From: Treponema sp.
GTDB taxonomy: Bacteria; Spirochaetota; Spirochaetia; Treponematales; Treponemataceae
Assembly (NCBI GenBank): GCA_017617145.1
Contig: JAFZWX010000102.1
Span: 1 to 18,902, forward strand
DNA: 18,902 bases
Direction of reading: 5' to 3'
Of the stretch, positions 6,339 through 15,397 are shown one piece after another. A program made the translations under genes and the position numbers. The notes beneath the pieces are model-generated. The model was not told the origin of the DNA. It was given only the letters and a program-made list of their open reading frames with translations, and made no database searches. Each line of letters begins with the position of its first letter. Within the stretch, counting starts at the first letter, position 1.

Positions 6339-9300
6339 TAATAAGTTCTCCTTTTTCTTTCTACAAACAAAACTTTATCAATAATTTGATCCATAATGCT
6401 TGTTGGAAGAGATATACCTTTCTCATCTCGAATTACATCATAGAAGTAATCATCCATCATATCTTTAACATTATTAATTGCATCCTCATCATTCCAGAAA
6501 TTAACTTTATTATTTGTTTCCAAAATCTTGTCAAAAGAAGATGCAATAATTGAACTTATTTCCTTTACTTTATCTTCTGTAAAACCAAGCTCTGATATAA
6601 TTGGATGAATTACACCGTACGCTGCAATGGCATTATCATTATTAACAAGATTTTCAGGGACTTCATCATGCTCTCGCGCATCTAGCCTTCTTTTTGTTTC
6701 CGTAATTTGCTTTAGATATTCCAAATCGGAAATCTGCTTTTGCCGATATGCATCAATTACATTCTGAATCAATACAGAAAACTTTGTATAGAAAGCAGGA
6801 TCTTCTTCCATATTTTCAGAAATTGTTTTTTTAGCAATAGAGGCTATTCTGTCAGCATAAGCCGCTACCCCATTACCAGAAGAGTTTTCTGCAACATTCA
6901 AAAGACCTGTCTTCTCATTGATTATGTAAGTAGGTTCATTTAGTTTTGTTACTGTATCTGCATGAATATGAGTATCCAGAAGCTTTTGTATTTTTGGTTC
7001 ATAATCTCTATAATCAACAACTTCTGCATAACGATATTGAACAGCTTTTCTTAGTTTTTCAAATCTCTTTAAAGTATTCTTATATCTCTCAATATCATCA
7101 AGCTCTGTATTAGCAAGAAAAACTTCAGAAGAAAGTGCAATCCCAAGAGTTTTCGCATAATCTCTTAATTTATCATAAAAGGATTGTCTTAGATCATCAT
7201 CTGCAAGAAACTCTTCGTATGCATTTTCATCATAATACCCTTTAACAGGATTAAAGATATCAATAAGAGCAGAATACTTTTGAGGAAGACAGTTTATTTC
7301 TGTTGATACACTTGAAAGAGCGCCATCCAAATCTTGCTGTTCAAATCCAGCCAAAGCCTGGTAGGTTGTAAGAGCTTTATCTAAATTCTCAAGGACATCT
7401 GCATAATCTATAATATATCCAAAATCTTTACCATCACAGAGTCTATTTACACGAGCAATCGCTTGAAACAGAGTATGCTCTTTTAATGGGCGACAAAGAT
7501 ATAAAACAGTATTACAAGGAGCATCAAAACCTGTTAATAGTTTATCTACTACGATAATAATTTCAGGCTCTTCTCCATGTTTAAATGCATCGATTATTTT
7601 TTCGTTATAATCTTTTTCATCTTTGTATTTTGCCATCATCTTTTTCCAGAAGGCATCAACAATCTCGGATGGCTCTTCCAGAATATCTGTGTAACTATCT
7701 CTAGTATCTACCCCAGAAATTAAAACTTCTGTCGTTATATCGGCAAACTCATCAAAAAACTGTTTAAACTTAACGGCTGTTTTTTTATCTGCTGCAACAA
7801 GTTGTCCTTTAAAACCCGTTCCTTGCCAATTATTCTTAAAATGCTCGTTAATATCGAAAGCACGCATATAAATAACTTGCTCAGTTTTTTGCAGCATATC
7901 TGCACGGGCATATTTTTTCTTTAAGTCTGCTTTCTGTTCATCTGTAAGATTAGTAGTGTGTCTTTCAAACCAAAGATCTATTGCTTCTTTATTTTGAGTT
8001 AATTCTACAAGACGACCTTCATACAACAATGGAACAACAGCCTTATCTTTCACTGCCTGCGAAATAGTATAAGTAGGTTTTATTAATCCTCCAAAACGCT
8101 GAAAATTATTTTTTTCTTTTTTTAAGATTGGAGTTCCTGTAAAACCTATATAACATGCCTTTGGGAACATTTGCCGCATTTTTGCAGCAAAACTACCAAA
8201 CTGCGTTCTGTGACTTTCATCTACAAGGACAAAAATATCAGAAGAATCATCATGAAACTTTTTAATTCCAGCTGCTTTATCAAATTTATGAATGAGAGTT
8301 GTAATTACAGATGCTTTTTTCCCGGAAATCAAATCCAAAAGATTCTTTCCAGATGTGGCACGAACTGGAATAATACCACAATGCTTAAAAGTTTCTCCAA
8401 GCTGTTCATCCAAATCTGTTCTGTCTGTAACAAGAATAATTCTTGGAGCCGGAATATCTTTACAATACATCAGATTCTTTGCAAGCATAACCATTGTCAG
8501 TGATTTACCAGAGCCTTGTGTATGCCAGATAATACCGCCATGTCTGATACCATCAGTTCCTATACAATGAATTCTTTCAAGTGTCGATTTGATAGAAAAA
8601 TACTGCTGATAACGGGCAATTTTTTTTGTGCCGACATCAAAAACCGTGAATCCATGAATCAAATCTAAAAAGCGTTCTTTAGAACATAATGAAAAAATAG
8701 CTTTATCCTGTTCAGTTGGATTTTCAACAATTTTTTCCAATGATGAAATATCAGATTCTTTCCAAATGCTCCAGAATTTTGAAGGAGTTCCAACAGTTGC
8801 ATATTTTGCTCCATTTTTATTTACAGCCAGTAATATCTGACAATACATAAAAAGATGAGGAATATATGTTTCTGTCTGATTTCGAATATTCTGAGTTACA
8901 GCCTGCTCAAGCTCTTCTGATGGAGCCTTACATTCAATGACGCCAAGAGGAATCCCGTTTACAAACAGAACAATATCAGGACGAACTGTCTTTTGAGAAC
9001 GGACTCTTTCTATCACAAATTCAGGAACAGCATAAAAAATATTGTTTTCAGGATTGTTCCAGTCTATGTAATTTAAGGTAAAACTTTTTGTAGAACCGTT
9101 GATTGATTGCGTCTCACTTGTTCCCATAACAAGAAGATCAGTCATCTCACTATTAAGTGGAAGTAGCCCATCATTTTTGAAAGGCTTTAATTTTTGAACA
9201 GCACTTTGGATACATGATTGTTCAAAAGCATATTCTTTTCCCTGGAATGAAATCTTATTGATTTCTGAAAGTTGTTTATAAAGAATATCTTCAAGTAAAA

Positions 9301-9442
9301 CAGAAGAAAGCTTTTCACCACGGAGTTTATTTGCCTGTTCATAATCAACAATTTCCCAGTCTAATTTTGAAAGAAGTTCTAAGGCTGGTTTTTGAGAAAG
9401 AAAAATTTCTGTAGTGTCGAAATAGTGATTGTTAGTTATCAT
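6338..9442 (-). CDS. hsdR: Type I restriction enzyme R subunit (HsdR)
   Basis: This 1034-residue motor and nuclease subunit forms the R2M2S complex that translocates and cuts unmethylated DNA. The N-terminal nuclease domain has the RPDIVLF...GVIECKAP block, giving Asp156, Glu170 and Lys172 as a PD-(D/E)xK site. The SF2 translocase follows, with Walker A TQGSGKS (308-314, Lys313), DESH (408-411), GFTGTP (433-438) and motif VI QAIARVNR (660-667). The helical C-terminal third (about 750-1034) would contact HsdM. Length is normal for the family and all motifs are intact. The start at 9442 shares its A with the stop of the upstream ATPase gene (TAATG), and AAGGA lies nine bases upstream. The stop overlaps the metallopeptidase start in the same way. 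Confidence 0.96.
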   Translation of the reverse strand: MITNNHYFDTTEIFLSQKPALELLSKLDWEIVDYEQANKLRGEKLSSVLLEDILYKQLSEINKISFQGKEYAFEQSCIQSAVQKLKPFKNDGLLPLNSEMTDLLVMGTSETQSINGSTKSFTLNYIDWNNPENNIFYAVPEFVIERVRSQKTVRPDIVLFVNGIPLGVIECKAPSEELEQAVTQNIRNQTETYIPHLFMYCQILLAVNKNGAKYATVGTPSKFWSIWKESDISSLEKIVENPTEQDKAIFSLCSKERFLDLIHGFTVFDVGTKKIARYQQYFSIKSTLERIHCIGTDGIRHGGIIWHTQGSGKSLTMVMLAKNLMYCKDIPAPRIILVTDRTDLDEQLGETFKHCGIIPVRATSGKNLLDLISGKKASVITTLIHKFDKAAGIKKFHDDSSDIFVLVDESHRTQFGSFAAKMRQMFPKACYIGFTGTPILKKEKNNFQRFGGLIKPTYTISQAVKDKAVVPLLYEGRLVELTQNKEAIDLWFERHTTNLTDEQKADLKKKYARADMLQKTEQVIYMRAFDINEHFKNNWQGTGFKGQLVAADKKTAVKFKQFFDEFADITTEVLISGVDTRDSYTDILEEPSEIVDAFWKKMMAKYKDEKDYNEKIIDAFKHGEEPEIIIVVDKLLTGFDAPCNTVLYLCRPLKEHTLFQAIARVNRLCDGKDFGYIIDYADVLENLDKALTTYQALAGFEQQDLDGALSSVSTEINCLPQKYSALIDIFNPVKGYYDENAYEEFLADDDLRQSFYDKLRDYAKTLGIALSSEVFLANTELDDIERYKNTLKRFEKLRKAVQYRYAEVVDYRDYEPKIQKLLDTHIHADTVTKLNEPTYIINEKTGLLNVAENSSGNGVAAYADRIASIAKKTISENMEEDPAFYTKFSVLIQNVIDAYRQKQISDLEYLKQITETKRRLDAREHDEVPENLVNNDNAIAAYGVIHPIISELGFTEDKVKEISSIIASSFDKILETNNKVNFWNDEDAINNVKDMMDDYFYDVIRDEKGISLPTSIMDQIIDKVLFVERKRRTY

Positions 9443-12400
9443 TATCGCCCATCCTTAAAGAAAGATTTCGCAATGTTCATTTTTATCTGACCGTCTTTGA
9501 TTTTTTTTGAAGAGAATAATCCTTGTGTATATAAATACTCAAATAATTTATTATTTATTTCTGTATCAGGAATCAAAACATAATTCTTGTTTTTTATATT
9601 CAAGAAACAATCATCTATTAAGCAAAGATTTGTTAGAATTAATTCATGATTCAGAAATCCTGTCCCTATTGGTGACGGTCCAATAAATGTTTTTACCTTA
9701 TTTTCATAGCTGATTTGTCGATTTTTTAAGACTTTCGTTACTTCATTAGAAACTAGCTCAAGTTTTAAATTATATAACGTTAGAATAAAATTATTAGTTA
9801 ACTTTTCATAATTTTCAAATATAATTGATCTTGTTTTCTCAAATAATAACTCTTTGTCCTTATTTGGAATGTTTTTATCAAGTATGAATTTCTCAATATC
9901 AACAAAAGAAAATGATTCAGAATCAGAAAGATATTCGTCTAAGTTGCATTTTAGATAAGTCGAGATCAATGAAGCATCATAATTACGAATTTTATCTAAT
10001 TCATTTTTAGAATAAGCAATACTATCAGTCTTTACCAAATATCTAACTTTTTCTTCTCCTAATGCTTCATAATCATAATCTGAAAATCTCCACTTTGAGA
10101 GAGGATTTAGAAATTGTAATGTTTCAAAACTAATTGATGATTTTTGAGCTACTTGTTTAAAGAACTTTGAAACTTCATATTGCTCAGAATCAATTATTGC
10201 TTCAATCTTTTGAGTAGCCAATTTTTCTGCATTACTTTTATCGTTTAAGAAATTTACAAAATCATCTGTCAGCTGATTTTGTAAAATGCTAAAAATTGCA
10301 AAAACATTTTCCCAATTTGGATAAATAGTCTTATTTGTTAATAATACAATCTTTAATTCTTGATTTTTAATTTGAGTGATATCAGAAATAACAGTTTGAT
10401 TTTTGAGAATAAAAGTCTTTTTTAAATCATTTTCGATAGCTTGATTATTGATAATAAATAAAACAGGATCTGATAATTCATTTAATGTATCTAAATTATC
10501 CAAAAGAATATTAAGAACTTGTACAATATTATCTTTTATAATTTGAATAAGAATTGAAGCTCCAGATGCAAAAATTATTGAAATGCAGTTTGTAATTATT
10601 GAATTCTCTGTTCGTTTATCTAATACATGACATATGGTTTGCAAGTTTTTGAAATTAATTTCAAATAGTTTTTTATTAACAAATTCTAACATCAAGTTAG
10701 TATCATCGATATCGCATAAATCCTTGAAGCAAACTCCAATATTACAGAGTCTTGATACTATTTCATTTGGAGATAAATATTCAAAATTACTAACTATACT
10801 TGAATGCTGATTTATAAAATCTACAAAATCATCATCAATTTCCATTTTATCTAAAGCAGACAGTATTATTGGAGCAAAAAGTAATAATTCGTCCTCGCTA
10901 TAAATATATTCCATTTTTTTCCATAAATTAGAAATTTCTGTGAAAATGATTTTTATAAAATTTTCATTTTTCTCATTAATCTGATTTCTAAGAAAAATCA
11001 ATTCTGATTCATTCGAAATCAGCTGCAATAAGTCTAATAAATTATTTCTATACAAATCTATATGCTCAACTAAATATTTTACTAAATCATAATTAATTAG
11101 ACTTTTTGTTTTTTTCCATTCAAATGGATGAATTGCATCAATTATATTTTTAATATTTGTAAGTTTATAATCATATGACAGTGGATAATTTGTTCTTACA
11201 GAAGAAATGAAATTATTATCTGCATTTGTTAGTAGTCCTTCATAGAACAAAGATATATATTCCAGATAATTTTCATCAATATAGCCATTTGAAATAAAAT
11301 AAGAAATTAGATATTTGAATTCTCCAAACAAGTTATATTTTTGGACTATTTCTCCATAGTCTTTTGATAAGTCAGAAAATGAGTTATTTTTTATTTGGAT
11401 AATGTTCTTTTGTATTTCATTTATTCTTACTGTTAACTTCATAATATCTTTTTGGGATAAAATATTCGACTCACTTTCTTTATACGATTTATTTAGGCCA
11501 AGTTCTTTCTGAATTTCACTTGCATCAAACCGTTCAGTAGTTTCGTGACTGTAAGAATTATATATATATGAATATTGAATATTTTCTGTTGTTAATATTT
11601 CTGAGAACTTATTATCTTGGCATAGTAAATCTAATTGACTTTTATTAACAAAATGCCCTTTTTTTTGGAAAAATGTAAAAAGATATAATTTACGTAAATC
11701 TATAACTTTCTCAAACTGTTCCTTTTGAATATCATAAATTTTTTGCTTTAATTCTTGAATTTCGTTTTCGCTTCCTTTACAGATTTCACCCAGTATTTTT
11801 TCTTTTGATTTTATGAAATCGGCTAATTTTCCTTCGCCATATTGTAATTTAGCAAAATCGCTTGGAAACAGGTTTTTATATACGATAAGCGAAAATAGAT
11901 TGACATATTTCTGATTATGAATTTTATCTACATAAAAAATATATTCATTTGTAATATTTTTTAATAATCGCATATCATCAATGAATCTACATATATCTTT
12001 TAAATAATCATCCTCTATTCCAACAAAATAACCAGAATGTCTTTCTTTAAACTTAATTAAGAAATTTGCAGAATTAGATGAATTTATAACAGGAACAACA
12101 GGAATAATAAAATCAAAAAACTTTACCCTTTCTGATCCTTCAAATACATTATCCCTCAATGCATAGATGAAACATATACGTTTTCGTTCCTTTGTTATTA
12201 ATTTTTCATAGCCATTCAAAAGTAAATTTAATTCTCGTAAACGAGTATATATTTCAGGATTTTCAAAACGATCAAGGTCTTCAAATATTACTATTTCATA
12301 TTGAGGACAACATTCAAAAAAATAAAGTATTTCATCAAGTCGTCTATTTAATACTGAATTATGGAAATCTGAATTTAATTCTATTTCAGCCGTCGACTTT

Positions 12401-13155
12401 AAATGTAATTTTATATTCTTAACTTTTGTAAATTGTGAAAATAATTTTTTAAATAGTTTTATTGATAAAAGAATTATTACTATAAATGAACCATATTTTA
12501 TCCCACAAGATACTATTAATCCTGGCTTATTCGAAAAATCAACCATAGGGAAGATATAGGAAATAATAGTCTCTCCTTTTATAAAACATATTATTGATAC
12601 GATAAGCATTATTATCGTATTTGCCCAATCATTAACTATAGCTTTAGGAATATACTTTATTCGTGAAAACTTTGAATTTGGTAATTCATCAACTGATTTT
12701 TTATATACAATTTGTTGAAGAATACTTGTTTCTATATCACTAATTTTTATCCCAGGTTTATCTTCTTTACAAGTTTCATCATTATAAACTAATTCATTGT
12801 TTTTACCGCTAAAAAAATCATCCCATTGATTTTCATTCCTTTTACAAGCAAATGAAGCGAGACTGATTTCTATACACTTTTTTTCAAGTTCTTTTGATTT
12901 TATAAAACTTTTTATTATGGTACTTTTTCCTGCTCCATATGAACCAGTAATTGCAATATTGTGAATTCTTGGGTTATTTAAGGCTTCTTCTAAAGCAACA
13001 AAACTAGTATGATCCTCTTTATCTATATCTGGTAATAAATCAAAATATCGTTTTTCATCCTGTGGACTTTGTAATTCACTTTGATTTTTTGTATCGTCGT
13101 TTAAACTGTGAATATTATTGTCTATAATATTTGAATTTACAGTTTCTTCAGTCAT
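9442..13155 (-). CDS. Large membrane-anchored YobI/KAP-like P-loop ATPase embedded in the R-M operon
   Basis: This 1237-residue protein has an N-terminal P-loop domain of the YobI/KAP type. Walker A is GSYGAGKST (residues 71-79). Two hydrophobic segments (about 179-200 and 217-236) sit between Walker A and Walker B, as in KAP NTPases. Walker B is EIVIFEDLDRF (287-297), followed by FIYALRDNVF (329-338) and a VPVINSSNS block (354-362). These family names come from memory of the domain layout. The remaining roughly 850 residues are helical, polar, Asn/Ile/Lys-rich and without a motif I recognise; no HEPN, PD-(D/E)xK or HNH signature was found. Its ATG lies inside the end of hsdS (8-base overlap), and its stop overlaps the hsdR start, so it is coupled to both. 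It is more AT-rich than hsdM. A role as second-layer defence effector is inferred. Confidence 0.8.
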   Translation of the reverse strand: MTEETVNSNIIDNNIHSLNDDTKNQSELQSPQDEKRYFDLLPDIDKEDHTSFVALEEALNNPRIHNIAITGSYGAGKSTIIKSFIKSKELEKKCIEISLASFACKRNENQWDDFFSGKNNELVYNDETCKEDKPGIKISDIETSILQQIVYKKSVDELPNSKFSRIKYIPKAIVNDWANTIIMLIVSIICFIKGETIISYIFPMVDFSNKPGLIVSCGIKYGSFIVIILLSIKLFKKLFSQFTKVKNIKLHLKSTAEIELNSDFHNSVLNRRLDEILYFFECCPQYEIVIFEDLDRFENPEIYTRLRELNLLLNGYEKLITKERKRICFIYALRDNVFEGSERVKFFDFIIPVVPVINSSNSANFLIKFKERHSGYFVGIEDDYLKDICRFIDDMRLLKNITNEYIFYVDKIHNQKYVNLFSLIVYKNLFPSDFAKLQYGEGKLADFIKSKEKILGEICKGSENEIQELKQKIYDIQKEQFEKVIDLRKLYLFTFFQKKGHFVNKSQLDLLCQDNKFSEILTTENIQYSYIYNSYSHETTERFDASEIQKELGLNKSYKESESNILSQKDIMKLTVRINEIQKNIIQIKNNSFSDLSKDYGEIVQKYNLFGEFKYLISYFISNGYIDENYLEYISLFYEGLLTNADNNFISSVRTNYPLSYDYKLTNIKNIIDAIHPFEWKKTKSLINYDLVKYLVEHIDLYRNNLLDLLQLISNESELIFLRNQINEKNENFIKIIFTEISNLWKKMEYIYSEDELLLFAPIILSALDKMEIDDDFVDFINQHSSIVSNFEYLSPNEIVSRLCNIGVCFKDLCDIDDTNLMLEFVNKKLFEINFKNLQTICHVLDKRTENSIITNCISIIFASGASILIQIIKDNIVQVLNILLDNLDTLNELSDPVLFIINNQAIENDLKKTFILKNQTVISDITQIKNQELKIVLLTNKTIYPNWENVFAIFSILQNQLTDDFVNFLNDKSNAEKLATQKIEAIIDSEQYEVSKFFKQVAQKSSISFETLQFLNPLSKWRFSDYDYEALGEEKVRYLVKTDSIAYSKNELDKIRNYDASLISTYLKCNLDEYLSDSESFSFVDIEKFILDKNIPNKDKELLFEKTRSIIFENYEKLTNNFILTLYNLKLELVSNEVTKVLKNRQISYENKVKTFIGPSPIGTGFLNHELILTNLCLIDDCFLNIKNKNYVLIPDTEINNKLFEYLYTQGLFSSKKIKDGQIKMNIAKSFFKDGR

Positions 13156-14323
13156 TTTTTATTTCACCCTCCATTCTCCATTCTCCAGTTAAAAGTTTTT
13201 GCATTAAACCTTGTTTTTGAAGTTTGTATTGTTCCAATAACTTTTTATTCAATTCTATATCTTTTTGAATAAGAGATAATCGTTCAGCAATTATTTCTTG
13301 TTGTTTCAATTCTGGAAGTTCAATTACGGAATTCAAAAGATTATCCATATCCAAATTTCTACGAACAATACTTGCCCCTACTATTGAAGAATCCATCAAT
13401 AGTCTTTTCATATACTTTGATCTGATAAGAAAATGCGCATATTTATAGGATATTAAATCTGTATTTATTGTGAAAACCTTATAGGCAGGAGAAATAATTC
13501 CAATGTCTGTGAGCGTTTGTAAATCCACAGATCCCATCCAAAAATTCAATCCGCTAAAAACAAAAGTATTACGTCTTGCAATTAAGTAATTGCTTGTATC
13601 TTCGTTAGCAACCCTTTTATTAAAATACTCTTCCTGAAATACAACTCCATCTTTTGTTACAGATAATGCTGGATATAATATATTTGATGAATTCTTTTCG
13701 TTACTTTGAATAAACAAGTCTGAAAATAAAACCTTTGTTGTACTTCCAGAAATTAGATTTTTTTTTAATGCAAAATCAAAATTTTTTTCTTTTTCAGAAA
13801 TCAACTTTTCAGTTTTCTTAATTGCAGAATCCCAAATAGATAATGTTTCTGCTATTTTTTCTTGGTCTACAATTGGCGGCAAAGTTATTCTCAATTTTCG
13901 TAAATTATCAAGTGTTACTGTTTTTTGTGCTTCACCAATTGCAACTTTATCAGCTTGTGAATGAAAATCACTACTATCTAGTGCTTGAACAAGAAAATCT
14001 GGACTAACTTTTTCTGCTCTTATTAACGCGATGTGACGTTGAAAACAAAACTTCTTTACATTTTTTATGAGAACAGGAATTCCATATGAACCTACAACTG
14101 TATATAGAATATCATTTTCTTTTACTTTTCTCTTATCAATGATTTTTTCATAATAAGATTCAGGAACATAAGAACAATTTGTAAAATTTATTTTATTGAA
14201 TCCTTCAATATTTGATATAAAAATAAAAGGTATTCCGCATTCTGTTTTAGGAGGGGGCAAATGATCTCCATCTGTTATAAAAGAGATTTCTCCTAATGTT
14301 ACTTTCTTCCAGCCTTCTCTCAT
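13148..14323 (-). CDS. hsdS: Type I restriction specificity subunit HsdS (full size, two target-recognition domains)
   Basis: This 391-residue protein determines the bipartite DNA target of the R-M complex. Target-recognition domain 1 spans about residues 1-150 and ends at LRKLRITLPPIVDQEKIAETL. The first conserved helix spans about 155-195. Domain 2 spans about 198-340, and the second conserved helix starts at SVIELPELKQQEIIAERLSL and runs to LMQKLLTGEWRM near the C-terminus. Both halves have the usual PP/QE helix-start motif, so the gene looks intact. The ATG at 14323 lacks a close Shine-Dalgarno site; a mini-ORF ends over it in an ATGA overlap. The last eight bases overlap the start of the ATPase gene. 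The recognition sequence cannot be predicted from sequence alone. Confidence 0.94.
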   Translation of the reverse strand: MREGWKKVTLGEISFITDGDHLPPPKTECGIPFIFISNIEGFNKINFTNCSYVPESYYEKIIDKRKVKENDILYTVVGSYGIPVLIKNVKKFCFQRHIALIRAEKVSPDFLVQALDSSDFHSQADKVAIGEAQKTVTLDNLRKLRITLPPIVDQEKIAETLSIWDSAIKKTEKLISEKEKNFDFALKKNLISGSTTKVLFSDLFIQSNEKNSSNILYPALSVTKDGVVFQEEYFNKRVANEDTSNYLIARRNTFVFSGLNFWMGSVDLQTLTDIGIISPAYKVFTINTDLISYKYAHFLIRSKYMKRLLMDSSIVGASIVRRNLDMDNLLNSVIELPELKQQEIIAERLSLIQKDIELNKKLLEQYKLQKQGLMQKLLTGEWRMEGEIKND

Positions 14324-14355
14324 TTAAACATCTTTCCTATATTTTCAGCTTCCAT
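14320..14355 (-). CDS. Possible 11-codon leader peptide coupling translation into hsdS
   Basis: An ATG at 14355, five bases after GAGG (14371-14374, plus-strand numbering), opens a short frame encoding MEAENIGKMFK. It stops in an ATGA overlap with the hsdS start codon. hsdS itself has its nearest AGGA about 11 bases away, so ribosomes finishing this mini-ORF could reinitiate on hsdS. The peptide resembles no family and is too short for a coding test, so this is a translational device if real. Confidence 0.35.
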   Translation of the reverse strand: MEAENIGKMFK

Positions 14356-14360
14356 AATTA

Positions 14361-14374
14361 CCTCGAATTCGAGG
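14361..14374. repeat. Perfect 14-base palindrome in the ORF6N-hsdS spacer
   Basis: CCTCGAATTCGAGG is a perfect palindrome three bases after the stop of the ORF6N gene. No T-run follows, so it is not a classical terminator. Its 3' half contains the GAGG that could serve the mini-ORF before hsdS, so folding would hide that site. Confidence 0.5.
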
Positions 14375-14377
14375 CAG

Positions 14378-15394
14378 TTACACCGTTACTCCCAACATAT
14401 TCATAATTTGCTTTGCATCCAGTTCAAGTTTTGAAAAACCAAAAACTTTCTTTCCCAAATCTTTTAAGGACGCACCAATATGATAAATTGTCTTTTCATC
14501 AATAAACAAAAATCTATCGTGAATATTTTTCAAAACCTGCACGTCTATCGGTGCAAACTGAGCATTGTGCTTCTGTAAATCCAGAGCAAGCTGCTTGGAA
14601 ATGTTTTGTGTGTAAATTGTTGCTGAAACACCATTCTTTCGTTTATCCAGCATTGAAAGAACTGTGTCATCAACATAATTATCAACAAGAACTATTGAAG
14701 TTTTTGCCTTACGAATCAAGTCTGATGCAAACTTGTATGAATCAAAAATCTGTCCATCACAGAATACACCTTGTTTTGGCAAATCAGCCGCTTCAAGAGC
14801 ATCAAAAACCTTCTCAAAGTTCTTTTCGTGAACATCCAGTTTTTCATGAATCTGAACAAGATTGCGATTTACCTTTTCTTCCGTTTCAATCTGCTGTTTT
14901 TCAAAAGAATCCAGTCGGGCAAAAAGTGAACCATTCGCCGAAAGGAAATGCCGCATCTGAACAAAGGCGTTCATAATCTGAATACTCACTTTTACAGCAG
15001 CTTCACTTTTTAGTATTGAAGCAAGCATAGCAACGCCTTGCTCGGTGAAGGCATAAGGGAGATATTTTGAGTGCTTTCCCCATTCCCCAGATCTTAAGGT
15101 CACAATTTGTGACCTTAAGATTTGATCTTCATTGTTCAAGGTCACAAATTGTGACCTTGAAGATTCTTTCATACATCTTAAGGTCGCATTTTGCGACCTT
15201 AAGATGTCGACTTCTTCTTTTGTAAGCTGAAAACAAAACTCTTCTGGAAATCTTTCAATATTTCGTTTTACTTGTTCATTAATACGTTTTGTTTCAACTC
15301 CATAAAGTTCTGCCAAATCTCTATCCAGCATTACCTGAACACCGCGAATTGTAAAAATTTTATCTTCAATAATCTGAGTGGTTAAATCTTCCAT
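14378..15394 (-). CDS. ORF6N-domain protein with PLD-like C-terminal domain, in R-M operon
   Basis: This 338-residue protein has an N-terminal ORF6N domain (about residues 8-125), a phage-type DNA-binding module, ending in KYLPYAFTEQGVAMLASIL. A coiled region covers about 155-200. A PLD-like domain (about 205-335) carries one HKD-like motif with Arg for Lys: His292-x-Arg294-x4-Asp299, then GAS at 307-309. One such motif per chain would need a dimer for phosphodiesterase activity, so a purely structural or regulatory role is possible. Residues 64-103 contain three 14-residue repeats (RSQNATLR, RSQFVTLN, RSQIVTLR) encoded by tandem DNA palindromes. The ATG has GAGGG upstream and lies four bases after hsdM. 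ORF6N proteins are frequent in type I R-M operons; their function there is not established. Confidence 0.85.
   Translation of the reverse strand: MEDLTTQIIEDKIFTIRGVQVMLDRDLAELYGVETKRINEQVKRNIERFPEEFCFQLTKEEVDILRSQNATLRCMKESSRSQFVTLNNEDQILRSQIVTLRSGEWGKHSKYLPYAFTEQGVAMLASILKSEAAVKVSIQIMNAFVQMRHFLSANGSLFARLDSFEKQQIETEEKVNRNLVQIHEKLDVHEKNFEKVFDALEAADLPKQGVFCDGQIFDSYKFASDLIRKAKTSIVLVDNYVDDTVLSMLDKRKNGVSATIYTQNISKQLALDLQKHNAQFAPIDVQVLKNIHDRFLFIDEKTIYHIGASLKDLGKKVFGFSKLELDAKQIMNMLGVTV
15091..15207. repeat. Three tandem palindromes with 42-base period inside the ORF6N gene
   Basis: Three palindromes sit head to tail with centres at 15106, 15148 and 15190, exactly 42 bases (14 codons) apart. Copy 1 (15091-15121) has 15-base arms, starting ATCTTAAGGTCACAA. 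Copy 2 (15135-15161) has 13-base arms, TTCAAGGTCACAA. Copy 3 (15173-15207) has 16-base arms, ending in GGTCGCA. Copies 1 and 2 share the core GGTCACAA; copy 3 reads GGTCGCA. The coding frame is preserved, and every copy encodes RSQxxTL(R/N). Confidence 0.9.
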
Positions 15395-15397
15395 ATG

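Noticed and set aside
8171..8570. Plus-strand open frames of 92-110 codons inside hsdR
   Set aside because: They lie opposite the conserved helicase motifs of hsdR, have Cys/Arg/Ser-rich antisense composition and no ribosome site, so they are shadows.
9442..13155. RloC/PrrC-type anticodon nuclease
   Set aside because: Same operon position, but the protein has two membrane segments between Walker A and B, no ABC signature or zinc-hook Cys pair, and no recognisable nuclease residues.
14551..14976. Plus-strand 141-codon open frame opposite the ORF6N gene
   Set aside because: It is antisense to a gene with clear ORF6N and PLD-like domains, and its His/Gln/Ser-rich composition matches no family.
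15091..15207. CRISPR array or terminator cluster
   Set aside because: The regular 42-base spacing is in frame inside an intact ORF6N gene, the intervening bases are coding repeats rather than unique spacers, and no T-runs follow the palindromes.
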